A DNA stretch of 64,000 bases from Evernia prunastri (GCA_003184365.1 NKYR01000010.1:62001-126000); one strand, 5' to 3'. Positions 11,504 to 23,800 are shown, numbered from the stretch's first letter. Notes: generated from the letters alone by a model not told the origin. A program made the numbers and translations.

Positions 11504-12099
11504 ACATGCCGTGGGTGCACTTAAGTGGTTTCCAATCTTGTTTCGAAGCCAGAATTCCTGCCTCGGAGAGGTCATGCTGACTGAAATGTCCAGGGGATAG
11601 GCAAGGTCTCGAACAGCATAGTCAGCTACTCAGACTTGGATGATATGTGCTTCACATGCGCATAGGCTAAGAGCAGGCGTAGGTGAGGAGTTTGGTTCAT
11701 GATAGCACCTTTGCGTCTTGTCCTGCTTGCTGCTGTGAGAAACTGTTCCTGAAATTGACCTAGGAGTCTGCAGAGGGGGAAGCTCTCCATTGCCCAGGCT
11801 GTATTGTTTTGATCGAGCGAGATCGTGAATTATCAATTCAAAACAGTTTGGCAGTTCCATCCATTTCTTGTCAAGTCTCGTAGAACCAGATATGCTACAT
11901 TTGTAATCCGTAGGCGATTGGGAGAATCTTACGACTACTCGGCATTTTACCTTGGCAGAACTTCATCCATATCTGCCCTGTTCTACCTTCTATCCCACAT
12001 CAAATAGATTTCGATGACATATCCTTGAACGCCTGAGCCTTTTTTTATCGAGTCTGCCGTGTTAAAAGGGTCAAGCTCGCTCATGGGTTGGCAGGCTCC
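11504..12099. other. Intergenic region with possible last exon of the preceding gene
   Basis: Apart from the optional exon 11594-11644 of the small secreted protein, I see only the presumed 3' UTR and the promoter of VPS53. Confidence 0.5.
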
Positions 12100-14894
12100 A
12101 TGCCGCAGCTGAATGGGGACACGGCACCTCTGAGACGCTTAGATGCTGGTACTATGAGACGAAGGAAGGACACGCAGATGCTGGGCTGATATTTCACAGA
12201 AGATTTTCAAGTACTCCATCATCTAGACAAGATTTTCTCGCATCCTTCAAGCCTTTCATCCGTCTCAAAGACATCTAAAGCCCTCCGCATCTATCAACAT
12301 GAACTCGACCAGGAGATATCTGCCCATGTGCAGCAACAGTCGGCTTCCGATGTCGATAACGTCAAGCGTATACAGGCAGCCCAGGCAGATCTTGCCGAGC
12401 TCTTCCAGAAAGTGGAGGCAGTCCGGCAGAGAGCCATTGAGACCGAGGGAGCGATAACAGAGATGACGGCCGACATCAAGCGGCTTGACAACACAAAGAA
12501 GAACCTCACGCTCTCTATGACGGCTTTGAAACGACTGCAAATGCTTACTACGGCCTACGAACAGCTCCGGGGACTCAGCAGCTCCCGCCAATACCGAGAA
12601 TGTGCCCAGCTTCTACAGGCTGTGATACAGCTCATGGCCCATTTCAAATCGTACCGCTCAATAGATCAGATCGCTACGCTGAGCAAGAATGTGTCAGATC
12701 TACAGAGAGAAATGTTGGAGCAGGTGTGCGAGGACTTCGAGGTCGCGTTTGCCAAGGGTGAGATAGGACAGCGAAGAGGCATGCTGGCGGAGGCTTGCTC
12801 GGTCATGGATGCTTTGGGGGAGAATGCTAGAGCCAGGCTCATAACATGGTACTGCAACACGCAGCTACGAGAGTATCGACAATTATTCAGAGGCAGTGAG
12901 GAAGCAGGGTCATTGGACAACATATCGAGAAGATACTCTTGGTTCAAGAGGTTGCTCAAAACCTACGATGATGAGCATGCGGCCATGTTTCCTTCATTTT
13001 GGCGTGTCAACGAGCTGTTGGCCAACGCATTTTGTGAGACTACGAGAGAGGACTTCAAGGGCATACTGCAAAAGTCCATGCGTAGAGCAGACGGCCAGAC
13101 ATTGGATGTGGATCTTCTGCTTGCTTGTCTTCAGGAGACTCTCGATTTCGAGCACGGCCTTGAGCGACGGTTCACTAATACAGTCGGTGCTGGGTTTGGG
13201 AACGATTGTACGTGGCTGACCTTTTCTGCAGTCTCGCGCCTCCATTGACACCTTGAGCTCGAATGACGAAAAATCACCAATATTCAGTCAGGCAATCTCC
13301 GAGGCTTTCGAGCCTTATCTCAGTCTTTGGGTAGAATCACAGGATAAGTATGTCTCCACATGCATCAATTCATGAACGATGAGCAGCTGAACCTTTCAGG
13401 CACCTCTCCACGATGATCCCGAAGTATCGTACCCAACCACCACGCCAGCCGGATGAGGAATTTTCTCCACAAATGGTCATATCGTCGTCCACTGAGTTAT
13501 TCAGCTTCTATCGGTTGACGTTAGCTCAGTGTGCTAAGCTCTCCCCCGGCGCGAGGCTTGTGGAGTTAACAAAGGTATTCGCCAAGTATCTAGATCAGTA
13601 CGCGCAACAGATCCTTCTCTATTACATCAGTGAACGCCCGAGTGGGCAAACGCCATCAAAGACGCCGCAAATCGAGGACATTGTACTCGTCTTGAATACT
13701 GCCGACTATTGCTTCAATACCAGTATACAGCTCGAGGAAAAGATCAAGAGCCGCATTGACCATGATCTGAAGACAAACATCGATCTTCAAAGTCAGGCGG
13801 ATGCTTTCATGGGTATCGCAAGTGCAACGGTACGAGCCTTGGTACGCAGGGTGGAGGTTGACATTGAACCTACATGGCGAGAAATGCGCAACACTGGATG
13901 GAGCAAGATGGAGAGCGTCGGAGATCACAGCTCGTATGTCGCCGAGATGCTTCAGCAGATCAGGTCAAGAGCCGCAGAAATTCTGGGTATGCTGCATAAG
14001 CAGCAATACGCGAGGGCTTTTTGCGATAACGTCGTTGAGCTGACGGCGAATGCTTATGTCGCCAACATTTTCCAGTGCAAGCCCATCTCAGAAGTTGGCG
14101 CGGAACAGGTAAGGAACCCTATAAGCAAGCTCTGTAGAAGATCTTTTGCTAAAGCAAATCAGATGCTGCTCGATATCTATGTCTTGAAGAAAGGATTTGA
14201 AGACCTACTCACGTCCAACTCGCCACCCAAGACAGCGGCCCCGTCTAGTTACATCAAACGCGTCTCGCAAGCTATGTCCCGTGTTGACCCTATCCTGAAA
14301 ACACTGCAAGTTCGTCCATCCCCGCCGGAAGCGCTTGTTCAAGCGTACCTCATCCACGTTGCCGACAAATCCGATGCCAACTTCCGCAAGATTCTAGAAC
14401 TCAAGGGCATTCGAAAACCGGACCAAGCGCATCTAGTTGAATTGTTCCAAGCTCATCGTGCCTCTCCAAGGAATGAGAACCTTCAGCAAACGTCCCCGCT
14501 TCTCACCCCCTTGGTGGTCGGAGGCGGTAGCATTGGCGGAGGCGTCCCCGTCCCTACCAGCTTCGGCTCCCTCTCCTCTGCTGCTAGTCTTAGCACCTCC
14601 AATTTACCCGCCCGCTTCGATCCCGCTACTTTTGGTAGTGCAATCATGACGGCTGCTGTAGACCGCTTTGGCACACCAACCTTGGGCTCGAGCTTGTTGG
14701 CCACGCCGGCCGAGTCTAGGATGGCGAGTCCGCCGCCGCAAAATCGGCGACCACAGTCTCCTGATGGGGGGAGGGAAGGGGTTGCAGCTGGGAATCTGAA
14801 CGAAAATTTGAGGAATATCGGCAAGTTCTTCAAAAGGGATCTGACCGGATTCGGGGGGCGTTTTGGAGCAGCCAAGGGGGTGGAGGATGGGTAG
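12100..14894 (+). CDS. vps53: VPS53, GARP tethering complex subunit
   Basis: Exons 12100-12148, 12200-13182, 13232-13347 and 13400-14894 encode 880 aa. The first exon supplies the short N-terminus MPQLNGDTAPLRRLDA; splicing makes EDFQVLHHLDKIFSHPSSL, a typical Vps53 opening. The N-terminal coiled-coil region (about residues 50-180) and the conserved stretch SQAISEAFEPYLSLWVESQ, followed by EEFSPQMVISSS, match Vps53 of ascomycetes. Intron 2 uses a weak donor, GTCGGT at 13183, but it is the only nearby donor that keeps frame. With Vps51, Vps52 and Vps54 it tethers endosome-derived vesicles to the trans-Golgi. The last 130 residues are Gly/Ser/Pro-rich and less conserved. Confidence 0.92.
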
Positions 14895-15347
14895 GGTAGG
14901 CAGTGTTTGCAAGTGGACATGACTTGCTAGGTAGGTACTTATCTTTGCCAGAAACAGTGTAGTGAATAATGTGTTTGTTGCCGTTCAAGAATCTCAATTT
15001 TCTAAAGGGGAAGTTTCTGCCGGGCTGGAGGCTAAGGTATTATGTAGTTCGTCGGAAAATTATTCACTTTTATGTGTTATGCTTTATGCAAGGTACACGA
15101 TTTCCGGAAAAATGAATGGCCGAATGACCGAATGATTTGTGGTGCTTTGCTCATCATTATTAATGCAACGGGCGCGGGGCGGCAGTCACTCTTATTTTGG
15201 TGGGGCAATGATAATTATTATAAGTACGTACTCTATCCCCCAATACCTCAGGATCTCTCAGTCTCATCTCTACCTCAATTCCTTTCTATCTCAATCACAC
15301 CCGAACAAACACCTATACACGGACGCTCAGCTCGCATAATCATAATC
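14895..15347. promoter_or_regulatory. Promoter/leader region of the flavodoxin gene
   Basis: A 453-base tandem intergenic gap. It becomes C/T-rich with repeated TCTCAATC-like blocks (about 15250-15300) just before the flavodoxin ATG, a common feature of fungal leaders. No separate gene is seen. Confidence 0.45.
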
Positions 15348-16145
15348 ATGGCCCCCAAAATCGCCATAGTCTACGTTCGTCCTCCAACCCTTCATCACCG
15401 TCACGCATCGCCCCACTTGCAAAACTCTGAGCGCTACCGAAACTGCATTTGAACAATTCACTGACCCCATGCATACAGTATTCCATGTACGGTCACATCG
15501 CCAAGATTGCCGAAGCGGAAAAAGCCGGCATTGAAGCTGCCGGAGGCAAGGCCGACGTGTACCAGGTCAAAGAGACCTTGCCCTCAGAGGTTTTGTCCAA
15601 GATGCACGCCCCGGGCCAGTCCAGCTCCGTCCCCTTCATCACCCCCGACGAGCTCGAAAAGTACGACGCCTTCCTCCTCGGCATCCCGACCCGTTACGGC
15701 AACTTCCCCGCCCAGTGGAAGGCCTTCTGGGACCAGACCGGCAAGCAGTGGCAGACCGGCGGCTACTACGGCAAGTACGTCGGCGTCTTCATCAGCACCG
15801 CTTCCCAGGGAGGGGGCCAGGAGAGCACCGCCCTGGCCGCCATGAGCACCTTCACGCACCACGGCATGATCTACGTGCCCTTGGGTTACGCCACGGCGTT
15901 TGCGACGTTGGCGAATCTGGAGGAGGTCAGGGGTGGGAGCCCTTGGGGCGCGGGGACTTTTGCGGTGAGTCGCTCTAGCCTGGCTGATCCCTATGCGCAA
16001 ATGTTACAAAAGGAAAATACCTGTGACTGACGTGCCTCCTCAGGGCGCGGACGGCTCGCGCATGCCCACGGAGCAGGAACTTGGCCTGGCCAAGACCCAC
16101 GGCGAGTCCTTCTACAAGACGGTGTCGAAGGTCAATTTCGCCTGA
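15348..16145 (+). CDS. WrbA/Pst2-type flavodoxin NAD(P)H:quinone oxidoreductase
   Basis: Exons 15348-15374, 15479-15964 and 16044-16145 give 204 aa, the usual length of WrbA/Pst2/Obr1 proteins. The first exon encodes MAPKIAIVY and joins YSMYGHIAKIAEAEKAG, the FMN-phosphate loop of flavodoxins. GIPTRYGNFPAQWKAFWDQTG and FISTASQGGGQESTALAAM, followed by THHGM, are the FMN-ring and quinone-site motifs. These enzymes reduce quinones by two electrons and protect against oxidative and membrane-lipid stress; in yeasts the relatives sit at eisosomes. The coding sequence is strongly GC-biased at third positions, suggesting high expression. The stop is TGA followed by CTAG and an open in-frame extension (see 16146-16397). 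Confidence 0.93.
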
Positions 16146-16397
16146 CTAGATGGTCCCTCGAGCGGGGCCTCCAATGCTGCTGCTACCCCTGCGTCAAACC
16201 AACAAGAACCCGTAGCAGCGGCACGAACGACAACGAATGGTGTGACTGGTGCTAGTAGTGGGGTGGAAGCAACGGCTGTGGGAACAAAAGATCCGGGTCA
16301 TGTCAACAAGAGCGAAAGTGCGCCTGCTGCGGAACCCGTTGGTGAGAAAAAGGAGACTGGCCCTTGTGGTCTGCCTTTTAAGTGTGTCATATTGTAA
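16146..16397 (+). other. In-frame readthrough extension ending in a CaaX box
   Basis: After the flavodoxin TGA (16143-16145) the same frame stays open for 83 codons to TAA at 16395-16397. The stop context reads GCC TGA CTA GAT, containing UGA-CUAG, the best-characterised efficient readthrough signal. The predicted tail is Ala/Thr/Gly/Pro-rich, probably a flexible linker, then has a charged GEKKETGP segment, a Cys, and a terminal CVIL that fits a CaaX prenylation motif. Leu at the last position favours geranylgeranylation. Base composition is coding-like up to the TAA and turns AT-rich right after it. This implies a membrane-anchored minor isoform. A 57-nt in-frame splice (16106-16162) removing the stop is a less likely alternative. 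Confidence 0.7.
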
Positions 16398-16509
16398 ACT
16401 AGAAATCAAAGCATGCAAATAAGTGTCGATTGTGATCTGCCGGCTGTGATCTTTCCACCAGCGATGCAGAGTCCCACTTTGCGAGACTGCGAATTCTTCC
16501 GTCCCGCTT

Positions 16510-19355
16510 TCAAAGGTCCGCTTCAATCTCTACTTGCTGCTGCCGTTCCCAAAGCCGATTTGCCGCCCCAACAATAATCTCCGCTTTTAACAGCAGCTTC
16601 TGATGATACTTGGCCTCTTCGTCCGCATCCAACCGCGTTTTCTTCGGCTGCGCCAGCAGCAATACTGGCAGCAAATCCTTGGCCTCGGCCTCCGCCACCG
16701 TCCTCAAACCCTTGTACCCGTTCTCCCAAAACACTCTCGCAGTTCTGCTCTTCACAAAGGGTATCTTCGCCAAATCCAATAGGTCGGCTTTCGCCCCGGC
16801 TTTCAGGCGGTCTATCATGTGCTCCAGCGCAGCTTTGAGCATTCCCCAGCCCATTTTGTCGCAGAAACTTATCATACCCGCGGCGAAACCCTCGCATATC
16901 TGGGCGAGGGTTTGCACGAAGCCGCGAGGAACTTCAAATTTGCGAGCGACGAGGTGGACGGGTGTTTCGTTGCAGAGGTCGCGGAGCTGGAGGGCCGCGT
17001 AGAAGCGGCGATAGATTCGAGCGGTGCGGACTTCTGAGGGGGAAGTTTCGGGTAAGGGTTTCGCGCTGTTTGCCCTGTTTTGGTAAAATGTTAGCCAGTG
17101 GTTGCGTGAAGGAATTTGGGCATGCTTCACATTCGGTTGACTAAGCCTGGATTGACGCCTACGAATTCGAGAACTCGAAGGCCGCTCTCATCCAGACTTT
17201 CTATTTCCCGGCGGAAGATAGGCCAGTTGATGTCTGTTTGGGAGTTGTTAAGAGGTGTGAAAGTGTAGAAAAGATGCATTTCCCCATCCATGACGAAGGC
17301 CCGGAGGGCTTGACGAAGTTCGCCATGTAAAAAGATGCCATCTTCGGGACTCAAATAGGAAGCGACTGTAGCCTGACTCAGGAGAGTAGCTTCGTAGCTA
17401 CCAAAATTGTCCATGGTGACAAGTCCAGATTCGATAAGCTCTTCGAGTGTTTGGGACACCATAGTGTCCAACAAAATTCGATCCATGGTGTAATAGAGTA
17501 GAGTCTTCTGGACATATTCCTGGATAGCGGCCGTGTGCGTGGCCAGCCGGACAGTTATGACCTCGAGGAGAGCCCTCTTCATGCCACGCTTTTCGGGTAT
17601 TAGGCTACTCTCCACCATGGGGAGGTCGGCCTCGAGTAGCTGCGCTACTTCTTCAAGATCGGCTTTCTGGCAGCAGAGATAACTTTCGCCAATCTCATCT
17701 TTGCCCTTGCGACCAGCTCGACCTCTCATTTGCCTGAGCATGGCTGGCCCAATGAGGTCCCGACCCATTCTTGCTCCTTGGAGTATGACCCTTCTCGCTG
17801 GCAGATTGATGCCTGCCGCGAGGCTGCATGTGGCTACGATGACACTGATGACACCCTTGTCATAGGCATCGGCGACTATGTCTCGCTCCTCTACGGTGAG
17901 CCCGGCATGATGGAAAGCGACTCCTTTCATCACAGTCTTGTCCAACGTATCATCAAGACCTATCGGTAGGCTTCGAAGATCACTGATCACATCTTTTCTT
18001 CGATCTAGCGTCTTTTCGTCCACGTCAGAAAGGACAGGCATCGCTTCACTGACCAAGGAAGCAGTCGACTGGCATCCCTGGCGGCCACTGCAGAAGATCA
18101 ATGCACCATAGCCAGCCCTTGCCGTTTCAACAGCCAAAGAAACAACAGCGTCAGTCAGCGGGTTTACCAGCTCTTTGTAGCCCGAAGGCTGAATCACACG
18201 TGTAGGAGAGACGCCGGACAAAGACTGAAAGGAATTGTTGAGCTGGCTAGCAGTCTTGAAAAATGCACTGGATGTTGAGACAGGGTAGATAGAGCGGTCG
18301 TACACCAAGTACTCCTCGATAGGAACCGGCACATACTTCGTGTTGTAATATCGCGCATCCAGCCATTTGGCCAAAATCTCTGTATTCGTTAAAGTCGCAC
18401 TCATTCCCACTATCTGCACTGATCGTTCCAGACTCAAGAGCTTGCTGGCCATCAACTCCATAAGATAGCCTCGATGATCATCATTTATCATGTGAAGCTC
18501 ATCAAGGACAACAACTCCTAGCTCATTGACAGTACACTCCTCAATGGCCGTATTGACAAGCCAATTCGCCTTCTCAAAAGTGCAGACGGCCACATCAACG
18601 TCGGACCATGAATTCCGCGCTTTGCTTCCTCCAAAAAAGCCTACTACGCGCACTGAGCGATTGTGGGGTCTGTGCCAAGTAGGAAGCTGCGAGCTGATCT
18701 GGCTTCCGAAGCTGACACTCTTCTCCACACCCTCGACGACCTTCCTAAGCCATTTGAGCTTTTCCTGCACCAAAGCCACATATGGAAGCACCAAAATGGC
18801 TTTCTTCGTAGGATCTTCAATAACTCTTTTTAACATGAGAACATCACCCACCAGAGACTTCCCGCCACCGGTTGGAGCAGTGTAAACCAGGTTCTTTTTG
18901 CCATTTAACAGTCCGCGTCTCAAGAGGCAAGATGATTGCCAGGGGTAGATGCCATTGATTCCCAATGAAGCAAAATTTCTTACCAAATTTTCTGGGAGAC
19001 CGTAAGATGGATGAGACAACGAAAGCAGCGGATTCTGTGATGGTCCAGGCGTGGATGCTGGAATCCGCTTTGAGGGTTGTTCGTTGTCAAAAATGTCTGG
19101 TCCACTAGTAACATTGCATATTTTGCTAGCTTCGATGCGGTTCTTGTCAGCTACATGCAGCCGTTGGCGCTTGAAGATATCCTGAGCGGGGACGATATTG
19201 GTGATATCCTGAAATACGGTATTATCAGGTGAACCTGCATCAACTGCGCTAAGAGAACGTTTTGTGCCATGCAAAGATTTGGTGTTGTATTGCTGTTGGT
19301 GGACAATGTCGATGCTGGTTGTCCAGCCAGGGTGCGCCATGGCTAAAAAAGCCAT
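16510..19355 (-). CDS. mus301: HELQ/Mus301-type superfamily 2 DNA helicase
   Basis: Two minus-strand exons, 19355-17131 and 17074-16510, encode 929 aa; the intron (17075-17130) joins NRM to ANSAKPLPETS. Helicase motifs: APTGGGKS (Walker A, about residues 157-165), DELHM (motif II, about 284), SATL, and QMRGRAGRKG (motif VI, about 540). The C-terminal exon has the helical region typical of Hel308/HELQ. No polymerase domain follows, so it is the helicase-only HELQ type, like Neurospora mus-301, rather than POLQ. It should act in repair of crosslinks and stalled forks in the nucleus. Two in-frame ATGs exist, at 19355 and 19340; the second has the better context (GCC before ATGG). Its 3' end lies only 112 bases from the readthrough stop of the flavodoxin gene. 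Confidence 0.9.
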
Positions 19356-19951
19356 AAGTTGTAATGCAAAGTCATGCCCTTCAAGGGCGAGAGAAGCGAC
19401 AGAGAGAAGCTGAAAGAGAAGAATAAGGAAAGTAGGAATAGGAGCAAAGGAAAGGAAGAATGATGGAGAGGAAGAGATGGCGATGGGCGATGGGCGATGG
19501 GCGATGGTTGCCTCTGTTTACTTTCCATATGTTTGACCTTGCGAAGCTCCGGGGGATTCTGGGGGCTCTGCCAAGAGATGACGCGGGCCCAGTTGACTAA
19601 CCAGAATGGGCCTAAGAAACGTCCTACCTTACCTTGTGAGACAGGCACAGAGAGGAGACAGAGGGGAGACAGAGAGTAAGAGGACAGGGAACACTTGAAA
19701 TCTGCACGCCACCGGGCAACGGTAACGGAGACTTTTTTCAAGCTCTTGCTCGTGGATGCGCTGTGAATGTAGAAATCGGAATTCTCGGATGCTAGTAAGT
19801 GTGACACACCAACAGGGGGCAGGCTTCAGCAGTAGGCAAGTAGAGTAAAATAAGTGGGAAAGGAGGGAATCCAGCCAGTTGTGATTGAGATGAAGAGCAA
19901 GAAGGAGGAGGATATTATCTGCAGAATTTCTTCCCTCGCTACGTATACGAC

Positions 19952-19996
19952 GTAGTAGTAATAATAATAGTAGTAGTAGGAGTAGTGGTAGTAATT
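19952..19996. repeat. GTA/ATA trinucleotide microsatellite
   Basis: Imperfect tandem GTA, ATA and TAG units run without break in the divergent promoter of mus301 and snt2. Confidence 0.8.
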
Positions 19997-20692
19997 GTTG
20001 AGAGGATGTCGTTGATGATGGAATTGAAGTGTTCGTATCAGGTCAGAATATCCAACAAAATTTGTTTAAGTTACGAGGGAGAAAGTTGACAGAGCTTTTT
20101 TAAAGTATGTAAAGTACCTTACGTATGGCAAATGAAAATGGAGGGGAATATTATGTCTTGGCAGGAATCTTTTTAGCGGCGCGCCAAAATGCCTTACGCC
20201 TAACGAGCCGAAGCCATAAGTAACATTATAAGTTAGAGAGGTTAGGTTCTAAGGTTCTAAGGTTATACTACGTAAGAAATCAAGTACCTTACCTTACACC
20301 ATTATTAGCCCTCTAAGGTACGAGTACCTACCTTACCTTAAGGTACTTGCATTACTTGGGCTAAAGAAGCCTAACACCTTCATGAACCTTTGCCTTCAAC
20401 TCTTCTTTTTTCCTCCTCCTCATCAACCTCATACTTTCTTACCATTAGCCTACCTCCTCTTCCCCATCAATTCCTCCCTCTACTTACTTACTTATTCTTC
20501 TTCTTCCCTCTAGAAGCTTTCCTCCCTTCCCCCCCTCCCCCCCCCCTCCTCCCCGTGCTCTATCACCGAAATATACACGCGATCACTATAAACCTTCCCT
20601 CCAGTGACGTCCGTCAGGATAATTTGTGACCAATTCAGGAGCTGCATCCGTCCACCGGTACAAGCGCGACACTTTCCTCCACACATCCACAC

Positions 20693-20776
20693 ATGCTCGC
20701 TACAGGCAGCCAGCGTCTTCTTCTAACCTTTTCATCTTTCATTCATATGCTTAATGTTCGACGTTCGCAAATGTAG
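20693..20776 (+). other. Upstream ORF in the snt2 leader
   Basis: ATG at 20693 opens a 27-codon frame ending in TAG at 20774-20776, 72 bases before the snt2 start. Two further ATGs lie in the same frame. If the transcript starts upstream, most scanning ribosomes would meet it first. Confidence 0.4.
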
Positions 20777-20848
20777 CATCACCTCTCCGACAATCTCGGA
20801 TCAATCAAGGCCGTTGTCCTCGTAGGAATTACCTGCTCGGCTGCAGGC

Positions 20849-23800
20849 ATGGCGGATGACAATGGCGGTGCAAAATCTGATAGGCCGGCCGTGGCAGATC
20901 CACTGAAACATCCTGCACCTCTTTCACGCCCCGCCAGTACGAAAAATGAATCAGCCTTTGCTTCACTGCCACCACGCGTATCCTCCCCCTCGCCTCAACA
21001 TAATCCACACCTGCCCACTCACTCTGCGGCTAAGTCCATGAACCTCGAGTCGCAACCCATGACCGCAACATCCTCTTCTTCCTCCATGCCGTCCGACCAT
21101 CAAGCCATCAATGCCATGGATGCAACAGGTACCTCTCCGTACGGCACCAGGTCTCGGAATAGAACAGGAAATCCACGACCCAACTACGCCGAAGATCGAG
21201 AAGTCGAGATGGAATACGACTGGAGCTCTACCAAGAGACCTCATGCTGGCCCAGGACCTTCCATACCCAATGCTGCACAGTCCGGAAAGGCCGATAAGCC
21301 ATCAGCCGCCAACGCTCGTCGTTCATCAACTGCGGCGCCTATCGCACCACCGACTAACAACAGACCAGCAATTCCAACCGTTCAAAAAGATCAGCTTCCC
21401 GGCATGTCGAGCTTTTCTGTCAACCCCGAACCCACCACCGCACCTTCGGCGCCATCGAGGAAGCGCAAAGCACCCGGAAATGGGCCGGTCATATCGCATA
21501 CCTCCCCGGCCGTAACCCAAACCCCTGCACCTGCAATACCGCGAAGGACAGCGGGGGTTCCGCACCCGAAGCCACCCAGAGAGACGAATTTGATGACTTT
21601 CGAAAATTGTCAGGGCTACCTCAAGAACGGGAAGTTGAAGGCTGATGATGGAACACTCCTAGCGGTCAACGGTACGTTCAATCTCGTGGCTCTTTCTTCG
21701 TAGCGCACAGATCTGCAACCAAATGGCCCGGTCGGTGACTTCTGTACAGATCAAGTGTACTTGGTGTGCGAGCCCCCTGGTGAGCCGTACTACTTGGCGC
21801 GGGTAATGGAATTCCTCCACATCAACAACGACTTCAGCCAACCTGTTGATGCATTGCGCGTCAACTGGTATCTCCGCCCACGGGACATGCAACGGAAAGT
21901 CAACGACACCCGGGTTGTCTTTGCCTCAATGCAGTCCGATACATGCCCTATAACATCTTTGAGAGGAAAATGCCACATCACGCATAGAAATGACATACAA
22001 GACCTAGATCAGTACAGGAAGATGCAAAACTCTTTCTGGTATGAGAAGCTGTTTGATCGCTATATACACCGCTACTACGAAGTGATTCCTACCAGCCAAG
22101 TGATAAATGTCCCTGCCAAGGTCAAGAAGGTTTTGGATGAACGATGGAAATTTGTTATTGTGGAAATAGGGCGCGGCAAAGAATTGACCAGCGCTATCAA
22201 GTCGTGCAAACGATGTCAGGGATACTGTGCTAGGTAAGTGCCTACAGACCATCTACGACCGAAATGCCGCTAATCGTAGTCAAAAGCAACGATTCGGTTG
22301 ATTGTGCAGTTTGCAAAAATACCTACCATATGAACTGCGTCCGACCTCCATTACTTAAGAAGCCAGCCCGTGGATTCGGATGGTCATGTGGACCGTGCAG
22401 TCGCAAGCAGGAAAAGAAGCTAGAAGCTCGAAATACCCCAAATGTTGGCGAAAAAGCTATAGAAGGAGAGGAAGAGGAAATCATTGATGAAGAGGAAGAC
22501 GAACACGCGGATGCTGCCAACGGCAGCGGCTCACATGATGCAGAACCTCAGAGTTCTGGACCTCGACCGCCAACAGCAGAGCAGATTGCTCAAGCAAAGC
22601 TGTGGCCATACCGATATCTGGGCATTCACTGTCGGGTGGAAGATGCTCTCGACTACGATGATCGTATATACCCCCGAGCCAGTTCTCGACTGGGGCCCAA
22701 ACATCAGGCCAATGTGCAAGTATGGCACGGCCAACCTGTGGAGTTCGTCAAGCCTGCGGATATCAAGAAAAAGTACATGAAAGGAACGACTCATAAAAAG
22801 GACGCCAAATTGACCAAAGAGACAATTGCAGCACTCGAGGCTGATAAAGTCACAAAGGAGAAGCGTCCGAAGTGGATTATGGATGAGCCACTTGGATATG
22901 TTGCACGAGGAGAAGACTATCCGGCTGGGGACCCTAGAAGCACCGCTCAGCTGAGTTTTCGAATGCCTGAAGTGGGGGAGATATCAGAAAGAGGAGGGGA
23001 TGACTCGGTCAATCCTCTTGATTCTGTTGAGCGCGAAAAGGTAGTTGATGATTACATGGTTCGCGCCAGGGATCTGGCACCTACTCTGTCCAATGGCCTC
23101 CCAGGATACAACACTAATTTTCTTGACAAAGCGCTAGAATTATTAGTCACGCATGGTTATCAGGGTGAGAAAGCATTGCAGCAGCTTCGAAAGGTGACAC
23201 TCAAGGACCTCAAGGAGCCAGAGCTTTCGCCAGAAGACTGGAACAAGTTTGTAGATGGTGTTGCGAGATACGGATCTGAGCTACGAGCTATTTCGAGGCA
23301 TGTTGGGAAACATCAGAAGCATGGTACAATTGTTCGAATCTACTACATGTGGAAGAAGACCCCCCTAGGCAAGCAGGTGTGGGGCAACTACGAGGGACGA
23401 AAAGGGAAAAAGCAGGCTCAGCAAGCAGATTCCAAGCTTGCGGATGATGTTGCAGACGATGCCGACGACTCAGCTTTCGACAATCAAAAGGCCGCCATGC
23501 GAAAGCGTGGCTTCGAATGCAAATTCTGCGCGACTCGCCATTCCCCGCAATGGCGCCGAGCCCCCGCAACAGCTCCAGGCACAACCGTTCCCATCGACCC
23601 CAGCTTGAAAAACAGCAGAGACAAAAATGCGCACCTAATGCTCGCACTCTGTCAGCGCTGCGCAATGCTATGGCGCCGTTATGGTATTCAGTGGGAGAAC
23701 GAAAATGAGCTGGCCAAAAAGGTTGCAAGTGGTGGTGGTAGAGCGTGGAGACGCAGGATTGACGAGGAACTTCTAATTGAGCTAGTCAGTGCCAACGAGG

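Larger units (their letters stand above)
19356..20848. promoter_or_regulatory. Divergent promoter region, mus301 / snt2
   Basis: A 1.5-kb gap with several simple elements: a GTA/ATA trinucleotide microsatellite at 19952-19996, clustered AAGGTACCTTA-like motifs at about 20103-20120 and 20282-20350, a C/T-rich leader at 20395-20560 including C-runs, and a 27-codon upstream ORF at 20693-20776 before the snt2 ATG. Confidence 0.55.

Noticed and set aside
13208..13231. Short 24-nt intron in vps53 using the GTACGT donor at 13208
   Set aside because: Too short and it breaks the frame; the donor at 13183 keeps frame and gives a normal 49-nt intron.
15584..16000. Long minus-strand open frame (138 codons) opposite the flavodoxin gene
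   Set aside because: It is a shadow produced by the strong GC third-position bias of the flavodoxin exon; no ATG-led conserved product or splice structure.
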